A stretch of 64,000 nucleotides of DNA, taken from assembly GCF_039872745.1 (NCBI RefSeq), contig NZ_JBDPZD010000001.1, positions 620,001-684,000 of the forward strand. Direction: 5' to 3'. Positions 1 through 7,948 of the stretch are shown here, piece by piece. The stretch comes from Pelomonas paludis. Its GTDB lineage: Bacteria; Pseudomonadota; Gammaproteobacteria; Burkholderiales; Burkholderiaceae_C. The notes below the pieces were generated by a model. It worked only from the letters and a program-made list of their open reading frames with translations. It did not search any database and was not told where the DNA came from. The first letter of the stretch is position 1. Every line of letters begins with the position of its first letter. A program made the position numbers and the translations under genes.

Positions 1-94
1 TGGTGAGCATCACGTAGAGCGGCACCAAAAAGAAAGCCGCTGCCGACAGCAAAAAGCCATAGACGCCGAGGCGGGCGAGGCTGCGCGTCTTCAT
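1..94 (-). CDS. Sugar ABC transporter permease (MalG/GtsC type), 5' end only
   Basis: Only the first 31 codons lie in the window and the gene runs off the left edge. The reading begins MKTRSLARLGVYG, followed by one hydrophobic segment. That matches the cytoplasmic N-terminus and first membrane helix of the second inner-membrane permease of a CUT1 carbohydrate importer. The ATG overlaps the stop of the upstream permease in an ATGA arrangement, so the two are translationally coupled. It is the third gene of an operon with the binding protein and first permease. Assignment rests mainly on gene order. The ATPase is not in the window. Confidence 0.75.
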   Translation of the reverse strand, partial: MKTRSLARLGVYGFLLSAAAFFLVPLYVMLT

Positions 95-969
95 GCCGCC
101 GCCCCCCGGGCCGACACGCGGCTGCGCCAGTAGGCCAGCGGCGCCACGATGGCCACCACCGACAGCAGCAGCACAACGGCGCCGGCCGACGCGAGGCCGA
201 GGTTGGAGCGGGCGAACAGGTAGTCCATGATGAATTTGGCCGGCACGTCACTGGCGGTGCCAGGGCCGCCTTGCGTCATGGCCACCACGGTGTCGTAGAG
301 CTTGATCACGCCCATCGAGAGCAGCACGAAGACGGTCGCCAGCGTCGGCGTCATCATGGGCAGCACGATGGAGACGTAGACGCGCCAGGTCGGGATGCCA
401 TCGAGCTTGGCGGCTTTCCAGATCTCTTCGTCCACGCCGCGCAGGCCGGCCAGCATCAAGGCCATCACCAGGCCCGAGCCCTGCCACACGCCGGCAAACA
501 CCACGCAGTACATGACCATGTCCTGGTCCACGATCCACTCGAACTGGAAGTCCTGCCAGCCCAGCGCCTGCACCGCACCCTGCAGCCCGCTCTCGGGGTT
601 GAGCACCCATTGCCAGACCAGGCCGGTGGCCACAAAGCTCATCGCATAGGGGTAGAGAAAGGTCGTGCGCAGCAGGCTCTCGCCACGCACCTTCTGGTCG
701 ATGAAGACCGCCAGCAAGAAGCCCAGCACCACCACGGTGCTGACGTAGAGCACGCCATAGAGCGCGATGTTGTGCACCGCCTGCTGCCAGCGCTCGCTCT
801 CGAAGAGCCGCACGTACTGCTCCATGCCGACAAAGTCGTCACGCGGCAGCGCACGCGAGCTGGACAGCGAGATGCGCAGCGTCCAGAGCACCGAGCCCAG
901 GTAGGCCACGATCACGACGACCGCCAGCGGCAGCAACGCAGCCCAGGCGGTGAGACCTCCGCGTTTCAT
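91..969 (-). CDS. Sugar ABC transporter permease (MalF/GtsB type)
   Basis: This 292-residue inner-membrane protein has about six hydrophobic segments and belongs to the binding-protein-dependent permease family. Near residues 180-205 it carries the EAA cytoplasmic loop that docks on the ATPase, visible as EEIWKAAKLDGIPTWR followed by a hydrophobic stretch ending in LP. It would form half of the transmembrane channel of a CUT1 sugar importer. It begins 10 bases after the solute-binding protein and overlaps the next permease by four bases. The substrate is not decided by the sequence. The binding protein resembles glucose/mannose binders, while the nearby glycosidases would also suit an oligosaccharide. 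Confidence 0.9.
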   Translation of the reverse strand: MKRGGLTAWAALLPLAVVVIVAYLGSVLWTLRISLSSSRALPRDDFVGMEQYVRLFESERWQQAVHNIALYGVLYVSTVVVLGFLLAVFIDQKVRGESLLRTTFLYPYAMSFVATGLVWQWVLNPESGLQGAVQALGWQDFQFEWIVDQDMVMYCVVFAGVWQGSGLVMALMLAGLRGVDEEIWKAAKLDGIPTWRVYVSIVLPMMTPTLATVFVLLSMGVIKLYDTVVAMTQGGPGTASDVPAKFIMDYLFARSNLGLASAGAVVLLLSVVAIVAPLAYWRSRVSARGAAA

Positions 970-979
970 CGCCGCCGCC

Positions 980-2221
980 TCAGCGCTTGGCCAGCGCGTT
1001 CAGCAGGTCCTTCTGCACCTTCTCGACCGGGATGTTGCGGTTCCAGTAGTTGGTCAGCACGTCGACCATGGCGCCGTTCTCGTCGGGCGAGAGGTACATC
1101 TCGGGGTTGCCGACGAGGCGGGTCTTGTCGCGCAGGATGGCGACGCCCTCCTGGCCGCAGGGGTCTAGCTTGCTGGCGTCCACATCGGGCCGCACGGGCA
1201 CCGAGCCCTTCTTGGCGCTGAAGGCCACCTGCACCGTCGGGTTGAGCGCGATGCTGGCAATCTGCTGCTGCGCTTTGCTGACCGCCGCGTCCTTGTTCTT
1301 GGGGAAGACGAGCACATCGCCCTGCACGACGTAGGCGCCCTTGCCGGTGATGCCGGCGCGGCAGGCGTAGTCCTTGCCGGGCACTTGCTTGGCCAGCAGG
1401 AACTCGCCCTTGGCCCAGTCGCCCATGGCCTGGACGCCGGCCTTGCCGGCGATCAAGAGGGCGGTGGCGTCGTTCCAGTTGCGCCCCGGCGCGCCGCGGT
1501 CGGTGTAGGACTGAAGGCGCTTGTAGCTCAGCAGCACCTTCTTCAGGTCCTCGCCCAGGATGGCCTTGGGGTCGCGGTCGCGCAGCACCTTGAGGTAGAG
1601 CTCCTTGCCGCCCACGTTGCTGAGCGTGGTCGTGAACATCATGGCGTCCTGCCAGGTCTGGCCGCCGTGGGCCAGCGGGATCAGGCCGGCCGCCTTGAGC
1701 TTGTCGAGCGCGACGAAGAGGTCGTCAAACGTCGTGGGCACTTCGGCCACGCCGGCCTTCTTGAGCGCCGGCATCGAGAACCAGAACCAGCTGGTGCTGT
1801 GGATGTTGACCGGCGCCGCGTAGTAGTGGCCTTTGACGCGGATGGAATTGAGCACCAGCTCGGGCAGGAACTTGTCCCAGCCCTCGCGGTTGGCCACGTC
1901 GTCGATAGGCGCGAGCAGCCCTTCCTCGACCAAGTCATGGAACTGCTTGGTGGTGTTGAACTGCGCGACGGCCGGCGGGTTGCCGCCGACGATGCGGTTC
2001 ACCGCCACCGCGCGCGCTTGCTCGGAGATGGCCACCGAGGTGTCCACCCACACGCCGCCCGTGGCGCGGTAGGCGTCGGCGATCGCCTTGATGGCACCGG
2101 CCTCGCTGCCCGAGGTCCACCAATGGATGACTTCGACCTTGGTCTGCGCGAGGGCAGGCAGGGCGGCTGAGAGCGCAAGCGTGGCCGCAACAGCAAGGCG
2201 GCGAAGGTTCGGGCGGGTCAA
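980..2221 (-). CDS. Sugar ABC transporter solute-binding protein (GtsA-like)
   Basis: This is a periplasmic family-1 solute-binding protein of about 413 residues. I start it at TTG 2221 because GGAG lies eight bases upstream and the product then begins with a normal Sec signal peptide, TRPNLRRLAVAATLALSAAL, with cleavage after PALA. An ATG at 2287 in the same frame would add 22 residues before the signal and has no comparable ribosome site. The mature protein begins with KVEVIHWWTSGSEAGA, a motif typical of glucose/mannose-binding proteins of the GtsA type. It leads the operon with two permeases. Ligand specificity is inference from the family resemblance only. Confidence 0.88.
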   Translation of the reverse strand: MTRPNLRRLAVAATLALSAALPALAQTKVEVIHWWTSGSEAGAIKAIADAYRATGGVWVDTSVAISEQARAVAVNRIVGGNPPAVAQFNTTKQFHDLVEEGLLAPIDDVANREGWDKFLPELVLNSIRVKGHYYAAPVNIHSTSWFWFSMPALKKAGVAEVPTTFDDLFVALDKLKAAGLIPLAHGGQTWQDAMMFTTTLSNVGGKELYLKVLRDRDPKAILGEDLKKVLLSYKRLQSYTDRGAPGRNWNDATALLIAGKAGVQAMGDWAKGEFLLAKQVPGKDYACRAGITGKGAYVVQGDVLVFPKNKDAAVSKAQQQIASIALNPTVQVAFSAKKGSVPVRPDVDASKLDPCGQEGVAILRDKTRLVGNPEMYLSPDENGAMVDVLTNYWNRNIPVEKVQKDLLNALAKR

Positions 2222-2447
2222 GTGAACATCTCCAAAAACTGCGGGCCGGGCACCCTGGATGCCGGGGTGCGGCGCATTGTGAGTCAAGGCGGGACAGCGC
2301 GGTCCTGGGGCAGAACCCCACCCCTATACGGGCCCGGGATCGGCGGCATCCGGCCGGTCGGGCACCAAACGCAATGCCACGTCGGGGCATCCCGCTGATC
2401 TGGGGCTCCTACGCCGTCCACGGCAACAACGATGCGTTGGGCGCAAT

Positions 2448-3128
2448 TCAGCGCCCGCCAAACACCTTCTTCAGGATCGCGCTGCCAGTGCCGATCGGGT
2501 CCTGGCGGATCTTCTTTTCTTCCTCGCCGATCATCCAGTAGAGCCCGTCCAGGGTCTTGCGTGTCACGTACTGCTGGATGTTGGCGTCCTCGTCCTTGAC
2601 GAGGCCAAGGCCAGAGATCTTGCCGGCCAGGGCGTTGTACTTGTCGGCCAGCGCCTGCTTCTCGGTGGCGCGGGTCACGATGGGCAGGAAGCGCTCGCCC
2701 AGCGGCGCGCGGGTCTTGGTCTCGAAGAAGCGCGTCACCGCGTCGTCACCCCGGCCGCGCACCAGCTGCAGCGCGTCCTCGACGCTGAGCTGCTTCACCG
2801 TCTGCACCAGCACGTCTTTGCCAGCCGGCACGGCCTGCTCGGCGGCGCGGTTCATGGCGGTGATGAGTTCATCCACCCGCTTGCCCTGGCCGGTGGCCTT
2901 GAGCAGCTTGGCAGCTTTCTCCAGCGCGCCGGGCAGCGGGATGCGCAGTTGCGGGTGGTCCAAGAACCCACCCGTGCGGCCCAGCTGCGCCACGGCCGCC
3001 AGCGCGCCGCGCTCCAGCGCCGCTCGCACGCCGCCGGCGGCATCGCCCTCGCTCAGGTTGAAGGCGCGGCTGGCGGTGGGCAGGGCCAGGCTGCTGAGGG
3101 TGATCAGGTGGCGGCGGCGTGTGGGCAT
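2448..3128 (-). CDS. DUF4197 family protein, exported
   Basis: The 226-residue product starts at ATG 3128, which has AAGGAG seven bases upstream. An in-frame extension to 3236 would add unlikely sequence. The N-terminus, MPTRRRHLITLSSLALPTAS, looks like a twin-arginine-type or short Sec signal. The body is helical and charged and contains the pattern of DUF4197 proteins, including AALERGALAAVAQLG near residue 30 and DNIQQYVTRKTLDGLYWMI-like sequence near the end. The family has no established function. It is a single gene located 226 bases upstream of the sugar transporter operon on the same strand and may be transcribed separately. Confidence 0.85.
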   Translation of the reverse strand: MPTRRRHLITLSSLALPTASRAFNLSEGDAAGGVRAALERGALAAVAQLGRTGGFLDHPQLRIPLPGALEKAAKLLKATGQGKRVDELITAMNRAAEQAVPAGKDVLVQTVKQLSVEDALQLVRGRGDDAVTRFFETKTRAPLGERFLPIVTRATEKQALADKYNALAGKISGLGLVKDEDANIQQYVTRKTLDGLYWMIGEEEKKIRQDPIGTGSAILKKVFGGR

Positions 3129-3147
3129 GGCAAGGCTCCTTGTGGGG

Positions 3148-3477
3148 TCAGAGGCTATCGCCGTCCTGCATCCAGGCCGGGATGTCGCGCTGGGCTTGCA
3201 AGATGCGCCACACATCGACATGGTCGCTCTGGACAACGTAGAAAACGAGATAGGGGTAACGCGTCAGCGGCCAAGACCTCAAGCCCGGCAGGTTCAACTC
3301 GTGGGCATAGCGCGGCGACCCGGTAGCGGGCTGGCGCGAGAGGTGCGTCAAGGCTTGCTCCAGCGCGTCGATGAACCCCAGGCCCGTCGCCTCGCCTCCT
3401 TCTGCCAGGTAGTAGGCCAGGGCATCGTCCACGTCTTGCTGCGCCAGCTGGCGCAGCGCAGCAGGCCAGTGCTTCAA
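3148..3477 (-). CDS. parE: ParE-type toxin of a ParDE module
   Basis: This 109-residue protein matches the RelE/ParE toxin fold. It has an N-terminal helical pair (QLAQQDVDDALAYYLAEGG), a second helix with FIDALEQALTHLSRQPATGS, and the beta-strand core LRSWPLTRYPYLVFYVV near residues 70-85, ending in a RILQAQRDIPAW strand. ParE proteins poison DNA gyrase. The start is TTG 3477, which overlaps the stop of the ParD gene by three bases, so toxin translation is coupled to antitoxin translation. All core segments are present and there is no sign of disruption. Confidence 0.9.
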   Translation of the reverse strand: MKHWPAALRQLAQQDVDDALAYYLAEGGEATGLGFIDALEQALTHLSRQPATGSPRYAHELNLPGLRSWPLTRYPYLVFYVVQSDHVDVWRILQAQRDIPAWMQDGDSL

Positions 3478-3734
3478 GGCTTGCGGCGCGTTGAAGTGCG
3501 CGGACCTGGCTTGCCGGCACGGGCACGCAGCGCGTCGAAGTAGGCACTGTCGGCGGCCACGGCAGGAGCAGACTGCCCACCAGCCATCAGCAAGCGGCGC
3601 AGTTGCTGCCGGTCTTGGTCCCGCCGGATCAGCTCGCGCACGTACTCGCTGCTGGTGCCATAGCCGCGCTGGCTGACCTGCTCGTCAACGAAGGACTTGA
3701 GGCCCTCGGGCAGGGAAACGTTCATGGTGCTCAT
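3474..3734 (-). CDS. parD: ParD-type antitoxin
   Basis: The 86-residue product from ATG 3734 begins MSTMNVSLPEGLKSFVDEQV. This is the ribbon-helix-helix DNA-binding start of ParD antitoxins, followed by the second helix YGTSSEYVRELIRRD. The C-terminal half is charged and probably wraps the ParE toxin. An ATG at 3770 would add 12 residues lacking family character, and ATG 3725 is also possible, since neither has a strong ribosome site. The gene precedes parE in the usual order, and likely operator half-sites lie just upstream. Confidence 0.88.
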   Translation of the reverse strand: MSTMNVSLPEGLKSFVDEQVSQRGYGTSSEYVRELIRRDQDRQQLRRLLMAGGQSAPAVAADSAYFDALRARAGKPGPRTSTRRKP

Positions 3735-3753
3735 GGCGGGGAGCTTAGGAGGC

Positions 3754-3792
3754 TTGGCAAAATTTGGCAAGGCTAGCGGTTTGGCTTGCCAA
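3754..3792. promoter_or_regulatory. Candidate ParD operator with repeated TTGGCAA half-sites
   Basis: Immediately upstream of parD there are two direct TTGGCAA copies (3754-3760 and 3764-3770) and one inverted CTTGCCAA (3785-3792). Repeated half-sites of this kind are typical of operators bound by ribbon-helix-helix antitoxins for autorepression. The sites are seen directly. Binding by ParD is inference. Confidence 0.5.
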
Positions 3793-3803
3793 GGGGCCGG
3801 GCC

Positions 3804-4415
3804 TCACGCGCCGTCGTGGTCGTCGTCGTACTCAGCCAGGTCCACAAAGTAGTCAGCCACCGCGCAGGGCGCACCGTCGCGGATGACGACGGTCACGCCG
3901 TGTTCGGGCTCCCAGCAGGTGATGGCGTCGAGCAGTACAAAGCGGTGCTCTGTGGCCTCGTTCTCGTCGATGCGCGCGTACTGCCAGTCGATCTGTGCGT
4001 CGAGCGAGGCGATGCCGTGGGCCAGGTGGCACGGGTGCCTCGGGTCGTCGAGCGGGATCTCGACGAACTGCGCCGGCGGTGCGCGCCAGAACAGGCGTTG
4101 CCAGAAGCCCGGCGGCGGCGCGGGTGGCGGCAGCGGCACATAGCCCACGTGGTCGTGCGAGGCACGCTGCAGGTCCTCGAACATCAGCTCGCGGATGCGC
4201 ACCACGGCCTCGGGCGACAAGGCTTGCAGGTCGGCCAGGGCCTGCACGGTTTTGTCAGACACGCTGGCGGCGCCTTCGCGCAGCTCGATCACGACACGGA
4301 AGCTACGCCCCCAGCCCGACACCCCGAGCGTGAGCTCGCCGGTGGCGCTGAGCCCACGGCGCTCGATCTGCAATTGCGCCTCGACCTCGGCGCGGGTGAG
4401 TGTGTGCGTGGTCAT
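3804..4415 (-). CDS. Hypothetical protein, acidic, cytoplasmic
   Basis: I do not recognise this 203-residue protein. It starts at ATG 4415, overlapping the stop of the upstream gene by four bases, and begins MTTHTLTRAEVEAQL. A proline-rich linker (PLPPPAPPPGFW) lies near the middle, and the C-terminal third is acidic, ending EYDDDHDGA. No signal peptide or membrane segment is visible. It is the last gene of a run that begins with the VOC protein and the GH105 hydrolase. That link is by position only, and the protein shows no carbohydrate-related motif. Confidence 0.65.
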   Translation of the reverse strand: MTTHTLTRAEVEAQLQIERRGLSATGELTLGVSGWGRSFRVVIELREGAASVSDKTVQALADLQALSPEAVVRIRELMFEDLQRASHDHVGYVPLPPPAPPPGFWQRLFWRAPPAQFVEIPLDDPRHPCHLAHGIASLDAQIDWQYARIDENEATEHRFVLLDAITCWEPEHGVTVVIRDGAPCAVADYFVDLAEYDDDHDGA

Positions 4416-4930
4416 GGCGCTTCGTCCCACACGGCCTCGACCAGGGCCTCCAGCGGCAGCGGGCCGCCAGACTTGGCGGCGTGAGCCTTCCAGGCCTGGG
4501 GGGCGGGGGCCTTGCGCTGGGTGGGGCGGCCACCCCAAAAGCTGGCATGCAGGCTGACGACCACCAGCCCGCTCACCTCGGCCGCCGGCACAGCCTCGAT
4601 GCGACTGCGGATGGCGGCTTGCGTGGCCTCTGGCGGGGGCGTGTCGAGATCGAGCCACACACGCGAGCGGCCGCCCGGGCGCAGCGCCAGCACGAGGAAG
4701 CCCCCGGCCGGCGTGCGCTGGAACACGCCCTCGGCCGCTTGCCCGGCAGCGGCCTCGACCTGCTGCATATAGGCGGCAAAGCGTTCGGTATCGGCAATGC
4801 GCTGAGCCAGCACGGCCTCGGGCTGCAGCAGCACCACGCCTGCATTGACGAAGGGCTGGGCGGCATGCGCGAACCGCGCGGGCACGACGCCACCCAGCAG
4901 CAGACCGCTGACCAGCCCTCGGCGCTTCAT
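4412..4930 (-). CDS. Hypothetical exported protein
   Basis: The 172-residue product begins MKRRGLVSGLLLGGVVPARF with cleavage likely after AHA, so it is probably exported. The mature part has alternating strands such as GGFLVLALRPGGRSRVWLDLD and SGLVVVSLHASFWGG, but I recognise no family. It overlaps both neighbours by four bases (ATGA at each end): the GH105 hydrolase upstream and the acidic hypothetical protein downstream. This indicates one transcript. The function is unknown. Confidence 0.65.
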   Translation of the reverse strand: MKRRGLVSGLLLGGVVPARFAHAAQPFVNAGVVLLQPEAVLAQRIADTERFAAYMQQVEAAAGQAAEGVFQRTPAGGFLVLALRPGGRSRVWLDLDTPPPEATQAAIRSRIEAVPAAEVSGLVVVSLHASFWGGRPTQRKAPAPQAWKAHAAKSGGPLPLEALVEAVWDEAP

Positions 4931-6045
4931 GCCTTCATCTCACCCAGCAAAGCCCCTGCGGCCCACAGCATCGGCGCCTGGCCGTGCAGGTCACCCACAG
5001 CGCGCGGGCGATCGATGTAGTGCTGCTCGTCGTTGGCAGCGCCGGTGCCAACACAGATCTCGCGCAGGTCGGCCGTGTCGGTCAACTGCGCGCACAGCGC
5101 CAACCAGGCCTTGCGCGCGGCGGGGCCAAAACGCTCAGCCGGCAGCCAGCCCTGCTGCACGCCGACGACAAAAGCAAAGCAGAACATCGCCGAGCCCGAG
5201 GTCTCGACCCAGGAGGCCGGCCGGTCCACGAGTTGGCGCCACAGCCCCTGCTCGCCTTGCAGGCCCAGCAGCGCGTCCATCATGCGGCGATAGCCCTGCA
5301 GGATGGGCGCGCGTTGCGGGTGCTCGGCCGGCAGCAAGCGCAGCAGCTCGGCCATGCCGGCCGCATACCAGCCATTGCCCCGGCCCCAGAAGAAGGGCGC
5401 GTTCTCGGCGTGGTGGAAGAGGCCATTCGGCTGCTGCAAGACCTGCAGGTAGACGGTGGTTTGCAGCGCCGCGCGGTCCAGGTATTTGGCATCGCCCGTG
5501 GCCCGGAAGGCAGCGCCCTGCAGGGCCGTGATCATGTAGATGTCGTCGACCCAGAAGCGCGTCTGGTTCGTCAGGCCGCCAGGCACCGGGCGGTCCCACT
5601 GCGCATCGGCAAAGGCGAGGCCAAGCAGTCGGTAGCGGGCGTCGCCCGTCTGGCGGTAGAGCTCCAGCGGCAGCACGCCAAAGACGCTGAAGTCCACATG
5701 GTTGGCCGGTGGCACCAGCGCGTGGCCGGGCTGCATCAGGGGCGCAAAGCGCTGCGCCAGGCGCGCCTGCAAGGCCGTGTCCTTGAGCCTGGCCGCCAGC
5801 TGCAGTGCGCCCAGCCAAGTGACGACCTCGGCGTAGTGCAGGGTCTGGTTGGGGTAGAGGAAGTGCTCGCGCCGCAGCAAGTTCTCGGCCAGGCGCAGGC
5901 CCACGCGCTGGGGCGCAGCTTCGGGCGGCCCGTCGGCAAAAACAGCAGGAACAGCGGGAGCAGCCTGCACGGCGGGCACCACCGTCAGCCCAAGCAAGCC
6001 CGCTTGCAGCAGCTGTCGTCGTGTTGAACCGTTCGAACTGTTCAT
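4927..6045 (-). CDS. Glycoside hydrolase family 105 (unsaturated uronyl hydrolase)
   Basis: This 372-residue protein is a GH88/GH105-type hydrolase, the family that removes unsaturated uronic acid from rhamnogalacturonan- or ulvan-type oligosaccharides made by lyases. Recognisable signatures are the catalytic-region FWVDDIYM at 164-171 with Asp167/Asp168, WGRGNGW at 220-226, WVETSGSAMF near 289-298 and GDLHGQAPMLWA near the end. All are characteristic (alpha/alpha)6-barrel motifs. The N-terminus carries RRQLLQAGLLGL, a Tat- or Sec-like export signal. It follows the VOC gene by six bases and overlaps the next gene by four. No polysaccharide lyase is in the window, so the natural substrate is open. 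Confidence 0.88.
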   Translation of the reverse strand: MNSSNGSTRRQLLQAGLLGLTVVPAVQAAPAVPAVFADGPPEAAPQRVGLRLAENLLRREHFLYPNQTLHYAEVVTWLGALQLAARLKDTALQARLAQRFAPLMQPGHALVPPANHVDFSVFGVLPLELYRQTGDARYRLLGLAFADAQWDRPVPGGLTNQTRFWVDDIYMITALQGAAFRATGDAKYLDRAALQTTVYLQVLQQPNGLFHHAENAPFFWGRGNGWYAAGMAELLRLLPAEHPQRAPILQGYRRMMDALLGLQGEQGLWRQLVDRPASWVETSGSAMFCFAFVVGVQQGWLPAERFGPAARKAWLALCAQLTDTADLREICVGTGAANDEQHYIDRPRAVGDLHGQAPMLWAAGALLGEMKA

Positions 6046-6051
6046 GACGGC

Positions 6052-6462
6052 CTACCAGTTCACCACCGCCACGCCGCCCTGGTGCTGGAAGCTGCGCGGC
6101 GTGTACTGGTGGACCTCGAACTTGTTGCCGTCGGGGTCTTCCATCCAGGCCTGCCAGGTCTCGTCGCAGCCGAGCGATTTGTCGGTGCAACTCACGCCGC
6201 GCGAGCGCACGTCGGCGATGAAGGCGTCGATGTCCTCGGTCTCGAAGCAGAAGTGCTGCAGCGAGGTGTTGATGCGCTCGGCGTACGGCTTTTCAAAGAT
6301 CTCGATGTAGCTGTTGTTGCCGCAGCCGAAGTAGGCGCCGTTGAGCTTGCCGTTCTTCTCAAAGGTGAACTTGACCGGCAGGCCCAGCTGGCGGGAGTAG
6401 AAATCGATGGAGCGGTTCACGTCCTGCACATGGATGCAGAGATGGGCGAGGCGGGCAATCAT
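6052..6462 (-). CDS. VOC (glyoxalase/bleomycin resistance) family protein
   Basis: The 136-residue protein starts at ATG 6462, which is preceded by AAAGGA at proper spacing. An upstream in-frame start would add 28 unrelated residues. It shows the vicinal-oxygen-chelate repeat: LAHLCIHVQDVNRSIDFYSRQ at the start and LQHFCFETEDIDAFIADVR in the middle, with DPDGNKFEVHQY at the end. Metal ligands are plausibly His near residue 7, His near residue 70 and Glu in FEVHQ. These enzymes are lyases, epimerases or dioxygenases on small molecules. Here the gene heads a four-gene run with the GH105 hydrolase, so a sugar-derived substrate is possible. Confidence 0.85.
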   Translation of the reverse strand: MIARLAHLCIHVQDVNRSIDFYSRQLGLPVKFTFEKNGKLNGAYFGCGNNSYIEIFEKPYAERINTSLQHFCFETEDIDAFIADVRSRGVSCTDKSLGCDETWQAWMEDPDGNKFEVHQYTPRSFQHQGGVAVVNW

Positions 6463-6578
6463 GCGGTGAGGTCCTTTGCAAAACGGGCGCGTCAGGCGCC
6501 CTTGAAACACAGCCAAGAGCATGCCGAGGCCCGAGCCGGCCCGCACAGAGGCCTTTCCCGGGCTGCTGCCGGCAGCGG

Positions 6579-7844
6579 CTATTTCACGTCAATCTCGGTG
6601 GCCCAGCTCAAGCCCCCGTCCTGCGTCGTCGCCACCAGGCGCACCTTGCCGGGCTTCAGCGCGGTCAGCTGGCGGCCCTCAAGGTCGAGCCGCGCGACGC
6701 CCCCGTCGCTGAGCTTGAGGTTGAAGGCCTTGGTGGCCGCATTGGCCGGCGCCACCACCACGCTGATGGCCGTGGTCTCGCCCACCTTCAGCATGGGCTT
6801 GGCCACGTGCACGACCACGCCCGAGGGGCGGACGATGCCGTCGGCGTAAAACGAAGCGGGCCGCTGCGAGCTTTGCATCAGGCCGTGGGGGCTGAGCGCC
6901 ACGATCTGCGCGCCGGGCTCGTGGGGCCAGCGCCCAAACACGCCACCATCGGCGATGTCGAAGTACTTGAAGTTGTTGCAATCGCCATTGGGCCAGCCGC
7001 CCCAGGACCAGTTGAGCCAGCCCACGCCCGCCTCTTGCAGGATCTGCATGCCTTCGAGATACGGCAGTGGCTTGGGGTCGTCGCACTGGCCCACCTTGGT
7101 GACCGACGGGCCCTCGCCCACCACCACGGCCACGCCCAAAGCCTTGGCGGCACCGGCCACCTTGCGGTAGTTGTCCAGCGCCTTGTCGGGCGACCAGTAC
7201 GAGTGCACCGAGAAGATCAGCTTGCGCAGCGGGTCGCGCTTCAAGAGCGCGGGCGCCACGCGCAGCAGCTGGTCCAGGTTCTGGCCCCAGCCGGCGGCGT
7301 CCACCATGAGGGGCACGGTGTAGCCCCAGCGGCGCAGGGACTCGATGGCCGCGCCATAGGTGGCCAGGTAGTCCTCGTCCGTGATGCGGCCATCGCCCGC
7401 CTCGTTGGCGATGTTGAGGATGGTCCAGCGGCGCTGCGCCTCGATGCCTTGGATCAGCATCGGGTCGTTCCAGAAGTTGATGCAGCCCTGCAGCGCCTCG
7501 CCCCACTTGCCGGTGGCGTTGTGGCACTCGGGGATGGCCACCATCTTGCGCGAGATGGTGGCGTCGATGAGCCTCAGCAAGTCCGCCTTGCTGCCCACCT
7601 TGTGGTCCCACACCAGGCGCAGGCTGTTGGCCCCGGTCTGGTCGATCTGCGGGATCAGCGTCTGGCCCAGCGGGTCGTGCGACCACACGAACATCTCGTT
7701 CAGCCCGCGCATCACCAGGCGCTCGCCGGCGGCGGTGTGGATGGCGCCCTGGGCGTCCACCTGGATGGTGTCAGTCCCCGACCACGCTGCGGTGGACAGG
7801 GTGGTGGCCAGCAGCCAGGCGGCGGATTTCAAGAGTGGGCGCAT
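6579..7844 (-). CDS. GH5-type glycosidase with C-terminal Ig-like domain
   Basis: The 421-residue product from ATG 7844 begins with a Sec signal peptide (MRPLLKSAAWLLATTLSTAA). Residues about 25-300 form a GH5-type barrel: GLNEMFVW near 47, the acid/base in ILNIANEAGD (Glu148), a substrate-site HSYW at 214, and the nucleophile in VVVGEGPS (Glu244). About residues 335-421 look like a bacterial Ig-like (Big_2) domain, with LKVGETTAISVVV and LKPGKVRLVATTQDG. It should cut beta-glucan- or mannan-like polymers outside the cytoplasm. It is transcribed away from the ThuA-like gene. Confidence 0.83.
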   Translation of the reverse strand: MRPLLKSAAWLLATTLSTAAWSGTDTIQVDAQGAIHTAAGERLVMRGLNEMFVWSHDPLGQTLIPQIDQTGANSLRLVWDHKVGSKADLLRLIDATISRKMVAIPECHNATGKWGEALQGCINFWNDPMLIQGIEAQRRWTILNIANEAGDGRITDEDYLATYGAAIESLRRWGYTVPLMVDAAGWGQNLDQLLRVAPALLKRDPLRKLIFSVHSYWSPDKALDNYRKVAGAAKALGVAVVVGEGPSVTKVGQCDDPKPLPYLEGMQILQEAGVGWLNWSWGGWPNGDCNNFKYFDIADGGVFGRWPHEPGAQIVALSPHGLMQSSQRPASFYADGIVRPSGVVVHVAKPMLKVGETTAISVVVAPANAATKAFNLKLSDGGVARLDLEGRQLTALKPGKVRLVATTQDGGLSWATEIDVK

Positions 7845-7948
7845 AGGAGTCGCTTTTGTCGAGGTGCGCATGTTCGCAGGTGGCGCGCTGCCAGAATCGG
7901 CCCGCACTACAGGCCATCTCTATAGGCCAGCACTACAGACCACTGCCC